A stretch of DNA of 64,000 bases, taken from assembly GCF_026967805.1 (NCBI RefSeq), contig NZ_JAPVBG010000002.1, forward strand, positions 1,252,238-1,316,237. Direction: 5' to 3'. The notes beneath the pieces are model-generated. The model did not search any database. It was not told the DNA's origin and saw nothing but the letters and a program-made list of their open reading frames with translations. Shown here one piece after another: positions 19,791 through 27,618 of the stretch. This DNA is from Blastococcus sp. VKM Ac-2987 (GTDB lineage: Bacteria > Actinomycetota > Actinomycetes > Mycobacteriales > Geodermatophilaceae). Both the position numbers and the translations under genes were made by a program. Position 1 is the first letter of the stretch. Every line of letters starts with the position of its first letter.

Positions 19791-19800
19791 TGGCACAGTA
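19791..19800 (+). promoter_or_regulatory. rplS promoter motif
   Basis: TGGCACAGTA, nearly the same as TGGCACAATG before rpsP, and 132 bases before the rplS start (rpsP: 128 bases). Probably an extended -10 shared by these ribosomal-protein genes. Confidence 0.4.
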
Positions 19801-19815
19801 GAGAGTCGCTGCTGA

Positions 19816-19893
19816 CCGACGGCCGGGCCGTCGGGAGCTCCGCTCCGGAGCCGCAGCACCCCGGAACGGACAGCCGGGGCGTTCCGCTGTCCG
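19816..19893 (+). ncRNA. Structured leader of rplS mRNA
   Basis: Three consecutive hairpins. The first is 19816-19823 with 19827-19834 (8 bp, 3-base loop). The second is 19837-19842 with 19846-19851 (6 bp, 3-base loop). In the third region, GGAACG (19863) can pair with CGTTCC (19880), or CGGACAG (19867) with CTGTCCG (19887); the two stems exclude each other or form a pseudoknot. This is a candidate autoregulatory or attenuation leader. Confidence 0.45.
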
Positions 19894-19931
19894 AACCGAG
19901 AACGAGCCATCTGAGACTGAGGACTGCCGAG

Positions 19932-20288
19932 ATGAACACCCTGGACGCACTCGACGCCGACTCGCTGCGCGACGACATCCCCTCGTTCCGCCCGGGTGAC
20001 ACCGTCAAGGTGCACGTCCGCGTCATCGAGGGCACCCGCTCCCGCATCCAGGTCTTCCAGGGCGTCGTCATCCGTCGCCAGGGCGGCGGCATCCGCGAGA
20101 CCTTCACCGTCCGCAAGGTGAGCTTCGGCGTGGGCGTGGAGCGCACCTTCCCGGTGCACACCCCGGTCGTCGAGAAGATCGAGGTGCTCACCCGCGGTGA
20201 CGTCCGTCGCGCCAAGCTGTACTACCTCCGCGAGCTGCGCGGCAAGGCCGCCAAGATCAAGGAGAAGCGCGAGGTCGTCACGCGCTGA
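19932..20288 (+). CDS. rplS: 50S ribosomal protein L19
   Basis: 118 aa; a core large-subunit protein at the 30S-50S interface. Diagnostic stretches are [62 protein letters not shown] and [20 protein letters not shown]. Start ATG 19932. It follows the trmD operon but has its own promoter motif and folded leader. Confidence 0.98.
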   Translation: MNTLDALDADSLRDDIPSFRPGDTVKVHVRVIEGTRSRIQVFQGVVIRRQGGGIRETFTVRKVSFGVGVERTFPVHTPVVEKIEVLTRGDVRRAKLYYLRELRGKAAKIKEKREVVTR

Positions 20289-20353
20289 CCTCCTGCGAGG
20301 ACACGCCTGACAGCCGGTCCGACCGGCTGGATCTCGGCGGGCCCCCCGCGCCG

Positions 20354-20359
20354 TACGCT
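20354..20359 (+). promoter_or_regulatory. -10-like TACGCT before lepB
   Basis: TACGCT (context CCGTACGCTGCT) eight bases before the lepB ATG. If used, the mRNA would be almost leaderless, which is common in actinobacteria. Confidence 0.35.
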
Positions 20360-20366
20360 GCTCCCG

Positions 20367-21305
20367 ATGAGCAGCGACCGGCCCGGGGGGCCCGCCGACG
20401 TCGTTCCGGGGGAACCGGACCCCGACGAGACGCCCGTGCGTGACACCGGGGTCACGCCGTCCTCCCGCCGCAGCCGCCGCGAGCAGGCGAAGAAGGGCTC
20501 GCTGCTGCGGGAGCTGCCCGTCCTGCTGCTGATCGCCTTCGTGCTGGCGCTGGTCGTCAAGACCTTCTTCGTGCAGGCCTTCTTCATCCCGTCCGGCTCG
20601 ATGGAGCAGACGCTGCACGGCTGCACCGGGTGCACCGGCGACCGGGTGCTGGTCAACAAGGTGCCCTACTGGTTCGGCGAGCCCGAGCCCGGCGACATCG
20701 TGGTCTTCCGCGGGCCGGACACCTGGACGCCGGAGATCTCGGTCGACGAGCCGGACAACTGGTTCACCGGGTCGCTGCTGTGGCTCGGGCGGGCGATCGG
20801 CGTCGCCCCGCCCAGCGAGGACGACTTCGTCAAGCGGGTGATCGCCACCGGGGGCCAGACGGTGCAGTGCTGCGACACCGAGGGCCGGGTCACCGTGGAC
20901 GGCGAACCGCTCGAGGAGCCCTACGTCTTCGAGGACTCCCCGATCGAGAACCGCGCGTTCGGCCCGGTGACGGTGCCCGACGGGCGGTTGTGGGTCATGG
21001 GTGACCACCGGTCGGCGTCGGCGGACTCGCGATCGCACCTGGGCGACAAGTACGCCGGCACCATCGGCGTCGACGACGTCATCGGCAAGGCGGCGGTCAT
21101 CGTCTGGCCGCTGGACCGCTTCGGCCTGCTCGGCTCGCCCGACATCCAGGGCACCGAGGCCGCCGCGGTGGCCCCGGAGCTGCCGTCCGGCGGCGCGGCG
21201 AGCCCCGTGGGAGCCGTCGCCGTCCTGCCGTACGCGGTCGGCCTGGCCGGGGCCGTGCCGGTGACGGCGCGGCGGCGACGACGGCGGGTTCGCACCGGCC
21301 CCTGA
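20367..21305 (+). CDS. lepB: Signal peptidase I
   Basis: Membrane serine protease that removes Sec/Tat signal peptides, 312 aa. An N-terminal hydrophilic stretch precedes one transmembrane helix (residues about 49-65). Box B has catalytic Ser78 in IPSGSMEQTL. The general base Lys is in DDFVKRVIATGGQ (box D), and box E is VMGDHRSASADSRSH. A C-terminal hydrophobic stretch ending in TARRRRRRV may be a second membrane anchor, as in several Streptomyces signal peptidases. Confidence 0.96.
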   Translation: MSSDRPGGPADVVPGEPDPDETPVRDTGVTPSSRRSRREQAKKGSLLRELPVLLLIAFVLALVVKTFFVQAFFIPSGSMEQTLHGCTGCTGDRVLVNKVPYWFGEPEPGDIVVFRGPDTWTPEISVDEPDNWFTGSLLWLGRAIGVAPPSEDDFVKRVIATGGQTVQCCDTEGRVTVDGEPLEEPYVFEDSPIENRAFGPVTVPDGRLWVMGDHRSASADSRSHLGDKYAGTIGVDDVIGKAAVIVWPLDRFGLLGSPDIQGTEAAAVAPELPSGGAASPVGAVAVLPYAVGLAGAVPVTARRRRRRVRTGP

Positions 21306-21393
21306 ATGGTTCCGCTGTTCCGCATGTGATCCGCGACAACCGCGAATGGTCGCGCGCCATTGCCGAAAAAGGACTGTAAAAGCATTCAAGCAA

Positions 21394-21443
21394 CCGTTTC
21401 ACCCTCCCGATGGGGACAGAGCACGTTCCCGGAAGTGAAACGG
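21394..21443 (+). promoter_or_regulatory. Long-range inverted repeat in 5' region of BldM-like gene
   Basis: CCGTTTCAC (21394-21402) and GTGAAACGG (21435-21443) are perfectly complementary, 32 bases apart. The second arm overlaps the CGGAG ribosome site of the GTG at 21452, so pairing would mask it; as DNA it could instead be an operator. It lies in the most AT-rich stretch of the region (21355-21400). Confidence 0.45.
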
Positions 21444-21451
21444 AGTCTGTT

Positions 21452-22174
21452 GTGTCTGCACCTGTGGCGAGCACCGCCCGCGGGATCACCCGTGTGCTCC
21501 TCCTCGCCGACGCGCCCGTCCTGCGTCGGGGACTGGTCAGCATGATCAACGAGACCGCCGGCATGCAGTCGGTGGGCACCCCCGGCGAACTGCGCCGCGC
21601 CCTCACGCTGGTAGAGACCGCCCGCCCCGACGCCGTCGTGGTGGAGCTGGGGGCCGGCCGCGCCGCGACCCTCAACGCCTGCCGCGACCTGCGCCGCCGC
21701 TTCCCGCGCGTCACGATCGTCGCCCTGGCGACCTCGGAGGACCCAGCCGTGGTCAACGAGGCGATCGCCGCCGGCATCCGCGGGTACCTGATGGTCAACA
21801 CGTCCCCGACGCTGCTCGGCTGGGCGATCCTGGCCGCCCGCGCCGGGCGCGTCGTCGTCGACCCGCAGATCCGCCGGGTCGAGCAGTCGGCCCTGCCCGC
21901 GGCCAAGCCGTTCGCCCCCGAGGTGCCGCTGACCCGGCGCGAGCAGGACGTGCTCGACGAGCTCCTGCAGGGCCAGTCGAACCGGCAGATCGGCCGCAAC
22001 CTGTTCATCAGCGAGGACACCGTCAAGTCCCACGTCAAGGCCATCCTGCGCAAGCTGGGTGCCCGCGACCGGTCGCACGCCGTCTCCCTGGTGCTGTCCA
22101 ACCGGACCCCGGGCTGCACCTGCGGCGCGCACGCGCTGCGGGCCGCCGAGCCCGACGTGACCGCCGACATCTGA
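21452..22174 (+). CDS. BldM/WhiI-like atypical response regulator
   Basis: A 240-aa LuxR/NarL-type regulator. The receiver-like domain (residues about 12-125) is degenerate: the acidic pocket reads LLADAP with one Asp, and the phospho-acceptor position is Glu (VVVELGAG), so phosphorylation is unlikely. The C-terminal helix-turn-helix, SNRQIGRNLFISEDTVKSHVKAILRKLGARDRSHAVSL, closely resembles that of Streptomyces BldM, a developmental regulator. No sensor kinase is adjacent. GTG 21452 (GGAG six bases upstream) is preferred over ATG 21410, which lies in the loop of an inverted repeat. Confidence 0.85.
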   Translation: MSAPVASTARGITRVLLLADAPVLRRGLVSMINETAGMQSVGTPGELRRALTLVETARPDAVVVELGAGRAATLNACRDLRRRFPRVTIVALATSEDPAVVNEAIAAGIRGYLMVNTSPTLLGWAILAARAGRVVVDPQIRRVEQSALPAAKPFAPEVPLTRREQDVLDELLQGQSNRQIGRNLFISEDTVKSHVKAILRKLGARDRSHAVSLVLSNRTPGCTCGAHALRAAEPDVTADI

Positions 22175-22282
22175 CGCACGCCTCCTCGGCTCCCGCGGGC
22201 CGGCCCCTCACCCGGGGGCCGGCCCGCGGTGCGTCCGGGGGTTGGCCGCGCTGTCGCCCCGCCGTCGTACTGTCGTGCCGCG

Positions 22283-23071
22283 ATGGCTGCCCGACCCACC
22301 CACACCCACTCGGCGCCGGCGGTCCGTGCCCGGCGCACGGTCGCCGACGACCGGCCCGACGCGCTCTGGGACATGGAGCGGGCGCTGCGCCGGCGGGGCT
22401 TCGAGGCCATCGCCGGCGCCGACGAGGCGGGCCGGGGAGCCTGCGCCGGGCCGCTGGTCGCCGCCGCCTGCGTCCTGCCGTCGGGACGGCGGGGGCGGGT
22501 GCCCGGCCTGGCCGACTCCAAGCTGCTCAGCGCCGCCGCCCGGGACCGGGTCTACGGCGAGGTCGTCGACCGCGCGGTGGCGTGGTCGGTCGTCGTCCTC
22601 CCGGTCGAGGACCTCGACGCCCGGGGCATGCACGTCACCAACATCGAGGCGCTGCGTCGCGCCGTCTCGCTGCTCGACCCGGGCCCGGACTACGTGCTGA
22701 CCGACGGCTTCCCGGTGCCCGGGCTCGCCCGTCCGGGGCTGGCGGTCTGGAAGGGCGACCGGGTGGCCGCGTGCGTCGCCGCCGCCTCGGTGCTGGCCAA
22801 GGTGACCCGGGACCGGATCATGCTGGACCTGCACCAGCGCTGGCCGGAGTACGACTTCGCCGGTCACAAGGGCTACATCACCGACGTGCACACCGCCGCG
22901 CTGGAGCGGCACGGGCCCTGCCCGGAGCACCGGATGCGGTACGTCAACGTGGCCCGCGCGCGCGACGCGCACGCCGCGCGGACGACCCACCTGACCGGCT
23001 CGGGTGCCATGGTCGATGATGGGGCCATGCGCCCTGCGTCCCGAGCCCTGACGAGCACCGAGGACCGATGA
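22283..23071 (+). CDS. rnhB: Ribonuclease HII
   Basis: Removes ribonucleotides from DNA-RNA hybrids, 262 aa. Active-site residues are in IAGADEAGRGACAGPLVAAA (Asp, Glu) and YVLTDGFP (Asp); the later motifs VAAASVLAKVTRDRIM and YDFAGHKGY are also intact. The extra N-terminal ~45 residues and the C-terminal ~35 residues are not part of the fold. Start ATG 22283. The stop overlaps the next start (ATGA). Confidence 0.95.
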   Translation: MAARPTHTHSAPAVRARRTVADDRPDALWDMERALRRRGFEAIAGADEAGRGACAGPLVAAACVLPSGRRGRVPGLADSKLLSAAARDRVYGEVVDRAVAWSVVVLPVEDLDARGMHVTNIEALRRAVSLLDPGPDYVLTDGFPVPGLARPGLAVWKGDRVAACVAAASVLAKVTRDRIMLDLHQRWPEYDFAGHKGYITDVHTAALERHGPCPEHRMRYVNVARARDAHAARTTHLTGSGAMVDDGAMRPASRALTSTEDR

Positions 23072-23388
23072 GCACCGAGGACCTCGAGAAGTACGAGACC
23101 GAGATGGAGCTCCAGCTCTATCGCGAGTACCGGGACATCGTCCGGCAGTTCACCTACGTGGTGGAGACCGAGCGACGGTTCTACCTGGCCAACTCCGTGG
23201 ACCTGCAGGTCCGCGAGGCCGGCGGCGAGGTCTACTTCGAGCTGAAGCTCTCCGACGCCTGGGTGTGGGACATGTACCGCCCCGCCCGCTTCGTGCGGAA
23301 CGTGCGGGTGCTGACGTTCAAGGACGTCAACGTCGAGGAGCTGGACAAGCCCGACCTCGAGCTGCCGGACGGCCCCCGCCTGCCCTGA
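23068..23388 (+). CDS. DUF2469 conserved actinobacterial protein
   Basis: A 106-aa protein found next to rnhB throughout actinobacteria. Its sequence is strikingly conserved: SAEDLEKYETEMELQLYREYRDIVRQFTYVVETERRFYLAN-type in relatives, here with STEDLEKY. It is acidic and without transmembrane segments, signal peptide or catalytic motif. ATG 23068 overlaps the rnhB stop. Function is not established. Confidence 0.93.
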   Translation: MSTEDLEKYETEMELQLYREYRDIVRQFTYVVETERRFYLANSVDLQVREAGGEVYFELKLSDAWVWDMYRPARFVRNVRVLTFKDVNVEELDKPDLELPDGPRLP

Positions 23389-23474
23389 CCGGTCTCCCGT
23401 CCACAGGCGCCGGCGCGGTCCACAGATGAGCGCCGGCCCTGGGTCCGGCCGGGTCCGCGCGGCACGGTCGGGGA

Positions 23475-23834
23475 GTGCCTCCCACGACTGATCTCGGCGC
23501 CCGCGGCGAGCGGATCGCCGTCGCCTTCCTGACCGACACCGGGCTGCGCGTCCTCGACCGCAACTGGCGCTGCCGTGAGGGCGAGCTCGACGTCGTCGCC
23601 CGCGACCGGGACGCCCTCGTCTTCTGCGAGGTGAAGACCCGGCGGGGCACCGGCTACGGCCATCCCGTCGAGGCGGTGACGCCGGCCAAGCAGCGGCGGC
23701 TGCGGGTGCTGGCGCAGCGCTGGCTGGCCGCGCACGACGAGCACGCGCCCGAGGTGCGGTTCGACGTCGTCGGCGTCCTCGTGCGGCCCGAGCGCCCCGC
23801 CCTGGTGACGCACCTGCGGGCGGCGTTCTCGTGA
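23475..23834 (+). CDS. yraN: YraN family (UPF0102) endonuclease-like protein
   Basis: A 119-aa Holliday-junction-resolvase-like fold. Catalytic-type residues appear as GERIAVAFL, the Glu-Asp motif CREGELDVVARD, and the ExK of VFCEVKTRRG. Start GTG 23475. It is coupled to comM, with which and with dprA it forms the conserved yraN-comM-dprA set of DNA-processing genes. Confidence 0.92.
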   Translation: MPPTTDLGARGERIAVAFLTDTGLRVLDRNWRCREGELDVVARDRDALVFCEVKTRRGTGYGHPVEAVTPAKQRRLRVLAQRWLAAHDEHAPEVRFDVVGVLVRPERPALVTHLRAAFS

Positions 23835-25351
23835 CGCTGGCACGCACCTGGTCGGTCGGCCTGGCCGGGGTCCAGGGGGCGATGGTCGAGGTGGAGGTGG
23901 ACATCGCGGCCGGTCTGCCCGGGGTGGTCCTGGTCGGCCTGCCCGATGCGGTGGTGCGGCAGTCGGTGGACCGGGTGCGGGCGGCGGTGGTCAACGCCGG
24001 CGGTGAGTTCCCGGCCCGGCGGATCACCATCGGGCTCTCCCCGGCGTCGATGCCGAAACAGGGGAGCGGCTTCGACCTCGCCCTGGCCGCGGCGGTGCTC
24101 GCGGCCGCGGGCGCGGTGCGCCGCCGGGCGGTCGAGCGGCTGGTGCTGCTCGGCGAGCTGGGGCTGGACGGGTCGGTGCGGGCGATCCGCGGCGTGCTGC
24201 CCGCCGTGCTCGCCGCAGCCCGGGCGGGGCACCGCCAGGTGGTCGTGCCGGCCGCGAACGCCGCCGAGGCGGCGCTGGTCGAGCGGGTCGAGGTGCTCGC
24301 CGTGGAGAGCCTCGCCCAGCTGGTCGAACACCTGCGCGGGGAGGCGGTGCTGCGGCCGCACGAGCGCGGGCCGTTGCCCCCGCAGCCGCCCGTCGCCGAT
24401 CTCGGCGACGTCGTCGGCCAGGCCGCGGGCCGGCGTGCGGTCGAGGTCGCCGCCGCCGGTGGCCACCACCTCTTCCTCAGCGGGCCGCCGGGCGCCGGCA
24501 AGACGATGCTCGCCGAGCGGCTGCCCGGCCTGCTGCCCGCGCTGGACGAGCAGGCGGCCCTGGAGGTCACCGCCATCCACTCGATCGCCGGCACCCTGCC
24601 GGCGGACGCGCCGCTGGTCACCCGGCCCACGTTCGAGGCGCCGCACCACTCGGCGACCATGGCGGCGCTCATCGGCGGGGGCTCGGGCCAGATCCGCCCC
24701 GGCGCGCTCTGCCGGGCCCACCGCGGCGTGCTGTTCGTGGACGAGGCCCCGGAGTTCCCGCGGGCGGTCCTCGACACCCTGCGCCAGCCGCTGGAGCGGG
24801 GGCAGGTGACCATCCACCGGGCGGCCGGCTCCGCGACCTTCCCCTGCCGCGCGCAGCTGGTCCTGGCGGCCAACCCGTGCCCGTGCGCGAGCGCCGCCGG
24901 TGACACCGCATGCACCTGCAGCCCGCTGGAGCGGCGGCGGTACCAGTCACGGCTGTCCGGTCCGCTGCTCGACCGCGTCGACCTCCGGGTGGAGCTGCCG
25001 CCGGTCACGAGGGCCGCCTGGCTCGACGGGCTGGGCGCGCCCGAGTCGACGGCCGTGGTCGCCGAACGGGTCCGCCGGGCACGCGCGGCGGCGGGCGAGC
25101 GGCTGGCCGGCACCGGCCTCGGGCTCAACAGCCAGGTGCCCGGGCGGATGCTGCGCGAGCGGTTCGCCGTGCCCCGGTCGTCGTTGCGGCTGGCCGAGCG
25201 CGCCCTGGAGCGCGGGTCGCTCTCGGTGCGCGGCTTCGACCGGGTGGTCCGCGTGGCGTGGACGCTCGCCGACCTGGCGGGCCGGACGGTGCCCGGTCCC
25301 GACGAGGTGGCCGAGGCCCTCGGCATGCGGCTCCAGCGGAGCGCGGCATGA
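23831..25351 (+). CDS. comM: ComM/YifB Mg-chelatase-like AAA ATPase
   Basis: A 506-aa AAA+ helicase-type protein. In Vibrio and Acinetobacter ComM drives branch migration in transformation. It has an N-terminal ChlI/Lon-protease-like domain (residues 1-165, SPASMPKQGSGFDLALAAAVL), then the AAA module with Walker A GPPGAGKTML and Walker B VLFVDEAPEF. A cysteine cluster (NPCPC...C.C, residues about 345-360) probably binds zinc, followed by the ChlI C-terminal domain. It overlaps yraN and dprA. Confidence 0.95.
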   Translation: MTLARTWSVGLAGVQGAMVEVEVDIAAGLPGVVLVGLPDAVVRQSVDRVRAAVVNAGGEFPARRITIGLSPASMPKQGSGFDLALAAAVLAAAGAVRRRAVERLVLLGELGLDGSVRAIRGVLPAVLAAARAGHRQVVVPAANAAEAALVERVEVLAVESLAQLVEHLRGEAVLRPHERGPLPPQPPVADLGDVVGQAAGRRAVEVAAAGGHHLFLSGPPGAGKTMLAERLPGLLPALDEQAALEVTAIHSIAGTLPADAPLVTRPTFEAPHHSATMAALIGGGSGQIRPGALCRAHRGVLFVDEAPEFPRAVLDTLRQPLERGQVTIHRAAGSATFPCRAQLVLAANPCPCASAAGDTACTCSPLERRRYQSRLSGPLLDRVDLRVELPPVTRAAWLDGLGAPESTAVVAERVRRARAAAGERLAGTGLGLNSQVPGRMLRERFAVPRSSLRLAERALERGSLSVRGFDRVVRVAWTLADLAGRTVPGPDEVAEALGMRLQRSAA

Positions 25352-26589
25352 ACCTGGACGAGGACCTCGAGGAGGCGGCCGGCGCGGTCGCCGTCCCGGG
25401 GACGGCCCAGCCGGGGGTGCGGCGTGCACGGGCATGGCTGAGCCGGGCGGTCGAGCCGGGCACCATCGACCTCTGGCGCTACGTCGAGGACGTGGGGCCC
25501 GTCGACGCCGTGCGGCGCCTGCGGGCCGGCACCGCGCCGGACCGGGTCCGGTCGCTGGTGGGCGCGCGGGCGCACGAGGACGCCACGCTGGCCGACCTGC
25601 GGCGCGCCGAACGCTGCGAGGCCCGCTTCGTGGTCCCGGAGGACGACGAGTGGCCGGCCTACCCGCTGCACGCGCTCACCGTCGCCGTGGCCGGGGAGCC
25701 CGCCGAACCGCGGCACCAGTCCGACCGGACGCGAGCGCCGGTGCCGCCGATGGGCCTGTGGGTGCGCGGCTCCGCCCGGCTCGACGTGGTGACCGACCGC
25801 TCGGTGGCGGTCGTCGGCTCCCGCGCCTCCTCCGCCTACGGCGAGCACGTCGCCGCCGAGCTCGGCCACCAGCTGGGCGAGCGCGGCTGGACCGTCGTCT
25901 CCGGGGGCGCGTACGGGATCGATGCCGCCGCCCACCGGGGAGCCCTGGCCGCCGGGGTCCCGACGGTCGCGGTGCTGGCCTGCGGCGTCGACCGGGTGTA
26001 CCCCGCGGCGCACGGCGCCCTCTTCGCCCGGATCGCCGAGTCCGGGCTGCTGGTGAGCGAGTGGCCGCCCGGGTGCGCGCCGCTGCGGCACCGGTTCCTC
26101 GTGCGCAACCGGCTGATCGCCGGCCTCACCCGGGGCACCGTGGTCGTCGAGGCGGCGGCCCGCTCGGGAGCGCAGGCGACGGCCACGCGCGCCCGGACGC
26201 TCGGCCGGCCGGTGATGGTCGTGCCCGGGCCGGTCACCTCGGCGCTCTCGGTGGGCTGCCACGAGCTGCTGCGCGACGAGGAGGCCGGCGCGATCCTGGT
26301 GACCTCGGCGGCGCACGTCGTGGAGGCGGTCGGCGGCATCGGCACCGATCTGGCGCCGCCCGTCGAGCGGCCGGCGTCCCCGCGGGACGGGCTCTCCGAC
26401 CTCGCGGCCCGGGTGCTGGACGCCTGCCCGGTGCGGATCGGGGTCGGCCCCGAACGGCTGGCGAGCATCGCCGGCTGCGACGTCCTGGAGGTGCTCAAGG
26501 TGCTGCCGTCGCTGGAGCTCGCCGACCTCGTCCAGTGGACCGGCACCGGCTGGCGGCTGGCCCGGTCGGAGCGAGCGGGGGAGGGATGA
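25348..26589 (+). CDS. dprA: DNA-processing protein DprA
   Basis: Loads RecA on single-stranded DNA taken up in transformation, 413 aa. The Rossmann core shows VAVVGSRASSAYGEHVAAELG, SGGAYGIDAAAHRGAL, VYPAAHGALF and RNRLIAGLTRGTVVVEAAARSGAQATA. The C-terminal ~65 residues are the winged-helix DprA_WH domain. The N-terminal ~120 residues are extended relative to E. coli Smf. ATG 25348 overlaps the comM stop. Confidence 0.96.
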   Translation: MNLDEDLEEAAGAVAVPGTAQPGVRRARAWLSRAVEPGTIDLWRYVEDVGPVDAVRRLRAGTAPDRVRSLVGARAHEDATLADLRRAERCEARFVVPEDDEWPAYPLHALTVAVAGEPAEPRHQSDRTRAPVPPMGLWVRGSARLDVVTDRSVAVVGSRASSAYGEHVAAELGHQLGERGWTVVSGGAYGIDAAAHRGALAAGVPTVAVLACGVDRVYPAAHGALFARIAESGLLVSEWPPGCAPLRHRFLVRNRLIAGLTRGTVVVEAAARSGAQATATRARTLGRPVMVVPGPVTSALSVGCHELLRDEEAGAILVTSAAHVVEAVGGIGTDLAPPVERPASPRDGLSDLAARVLDACPVRIGVGPERLASIAGCDVLEVLKVLPSLELADLVQWTGTGWRLARSERAGEG

Positions 26590-26618
26590 GGGTGACGGTC
26601 CGGGTTGCTGCAGGCACC

Positions 26619-27608
26619 TCAGCGGGAGAACTGCCAGCGCACCTCGTCATCGACCGGCAGGACCACCACCGTCCCGGTCTCGGGGGTCCAACCGTCGTGC
26701 AGCAGGAAGATGCGTCCGCCCGACTGGGTCAGCAGGCGGAGGCCCGTGATCCGGTAGCGCGCCGCCCCCGGCGCCTCGGCTGCCGACGGGTCGATGTCGA
26801 TCGGTTCCTCCACCACCCCCGGCGCCTGGATGCCCAGGGGAACCGGGCTGTAGGCCGTGGCTCGCGGCAGCGCCGGAACGGAGGCGGCGACCTCGTCGGC
26901 GTAGCCCCGCCCGATGGCCCCGGCGAAGTCCGACAGCTGCCAGAACAGCGCGAGGGCCACGACGGCGCTGACGAGCAGTGTGCGGAGAGCCCGCTGCCAG
27001 GGAGGTGCCGGATCGCGTTCCGTGCCCCTGGCGGCCCGGACGAGGGACCCGCCGTAGGCGGCCGCGGCCACCCCGGCGGCGATGGCGAGCGGGAGCAGCA
27101 GCGGTGGGCGGTTGCGGCTGATGCCGACGGCGAGGGTGAGCAGAGCGATCGACAGCCCGAGGCCCAGGATCGTCCAGCCGGCCAGCAGGATCCGCCGGTG
27201 CGGTCCTGGTCGGAGCAGCCTCCGGTTCACGCTCTGCTGGGCGGTGAGCCAGCCGAGCGCCAGCACGCCGAGCACGAGGAGCGGCAGGTAGAGGGTCCTG
27301 ACGCTGCGCAGGACGTAGTCCTGGGTGGTGTAGCCGAAGAGGCTGACGTCCAGACCCATGGCCCGTGCCTGCTGGTCGGTTCGTGCCCAGCCGTAGTAGA
27401 GCATCAGCGCGCCCGCCACGGTGACCGGCGGTCCCAGCGTGGTCAGCACGGACAGCGAGGACCGCAACGGCGACTCGTCCGCCGCCGGCGGAGGGGAGGC
27501 TCCCGAGCGCGCTCCGGGTGCCGGGCCGGGAGCGGTCGACGCCGTGGCGGCGAGAGGTGCAGCGGCGGTCGCGCCGGACGGGGGCCGCTCCCCAGCCGTC
27601 TCGGTCAT
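26619..27608 (-). CDS. Hypothetical multi-pass membrane protein
   Basis: A 329-aa protein of unknown function. Residues 1-45 are an Ala/Pro-rich disordered stretch. About five transmembrane helices follow (for example VTVAGALMLYYGWA, LYLPLLVLGVLALGWL, ILLAGWTILGLGLSIALLTLAVG, LLLPLAIAAGVAAAAYGGSL, LLVSAVVALALFWQL). A C-terminal extracytoplasmic domain with beta character comes last (ARYRITGLRLLTQSGGRIFLLHDGW). It starts 10 bases after the upstream lipoprotein gene, so the two are one operon. Not part of the conserved dprA-xerC order. Confidence 0.75.
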   Translation of the reverse strand: MTETAGERPPSGATAAAPLAATASTAPGPAPGARSGASPPPAADESPLRSSLSVLTTLGPPVTVAGALMLYYGWARTDQQARAMGLDVSLFGYTTQDYVLRSVRTLYLPLLVLGVLALGWLTAQQSVNRRLLRPGPHRRILLAGWTILGLGLSIALLTLAVGISRNRPPLLLPLAIAAGVAAAAYGGSLVRAARGTERDPAPPWQRALRTLLVSAVVALALFWQLSDFAGAIGRGYADEVAASVPALPRATAYSPVPLGIQAPGVVEEPIDIDPSAAEAPGAARYRITGLRLLTQSGGRIFLLHDGWTPETGTVVVLPVDDEVRWQFSR

Positions 27609-27618
27609 CGCGGGGTCG

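Noticed and set aside
22873..26316. Minus-strand open frame of 1147 codons
   Set aside because: It runs antisense through rnhB, DUF2469, yraN, comM and dprA; the product is Arg/Pro/His-rich with no domain. Long antisense frames are expected in such GC-rich DNA.
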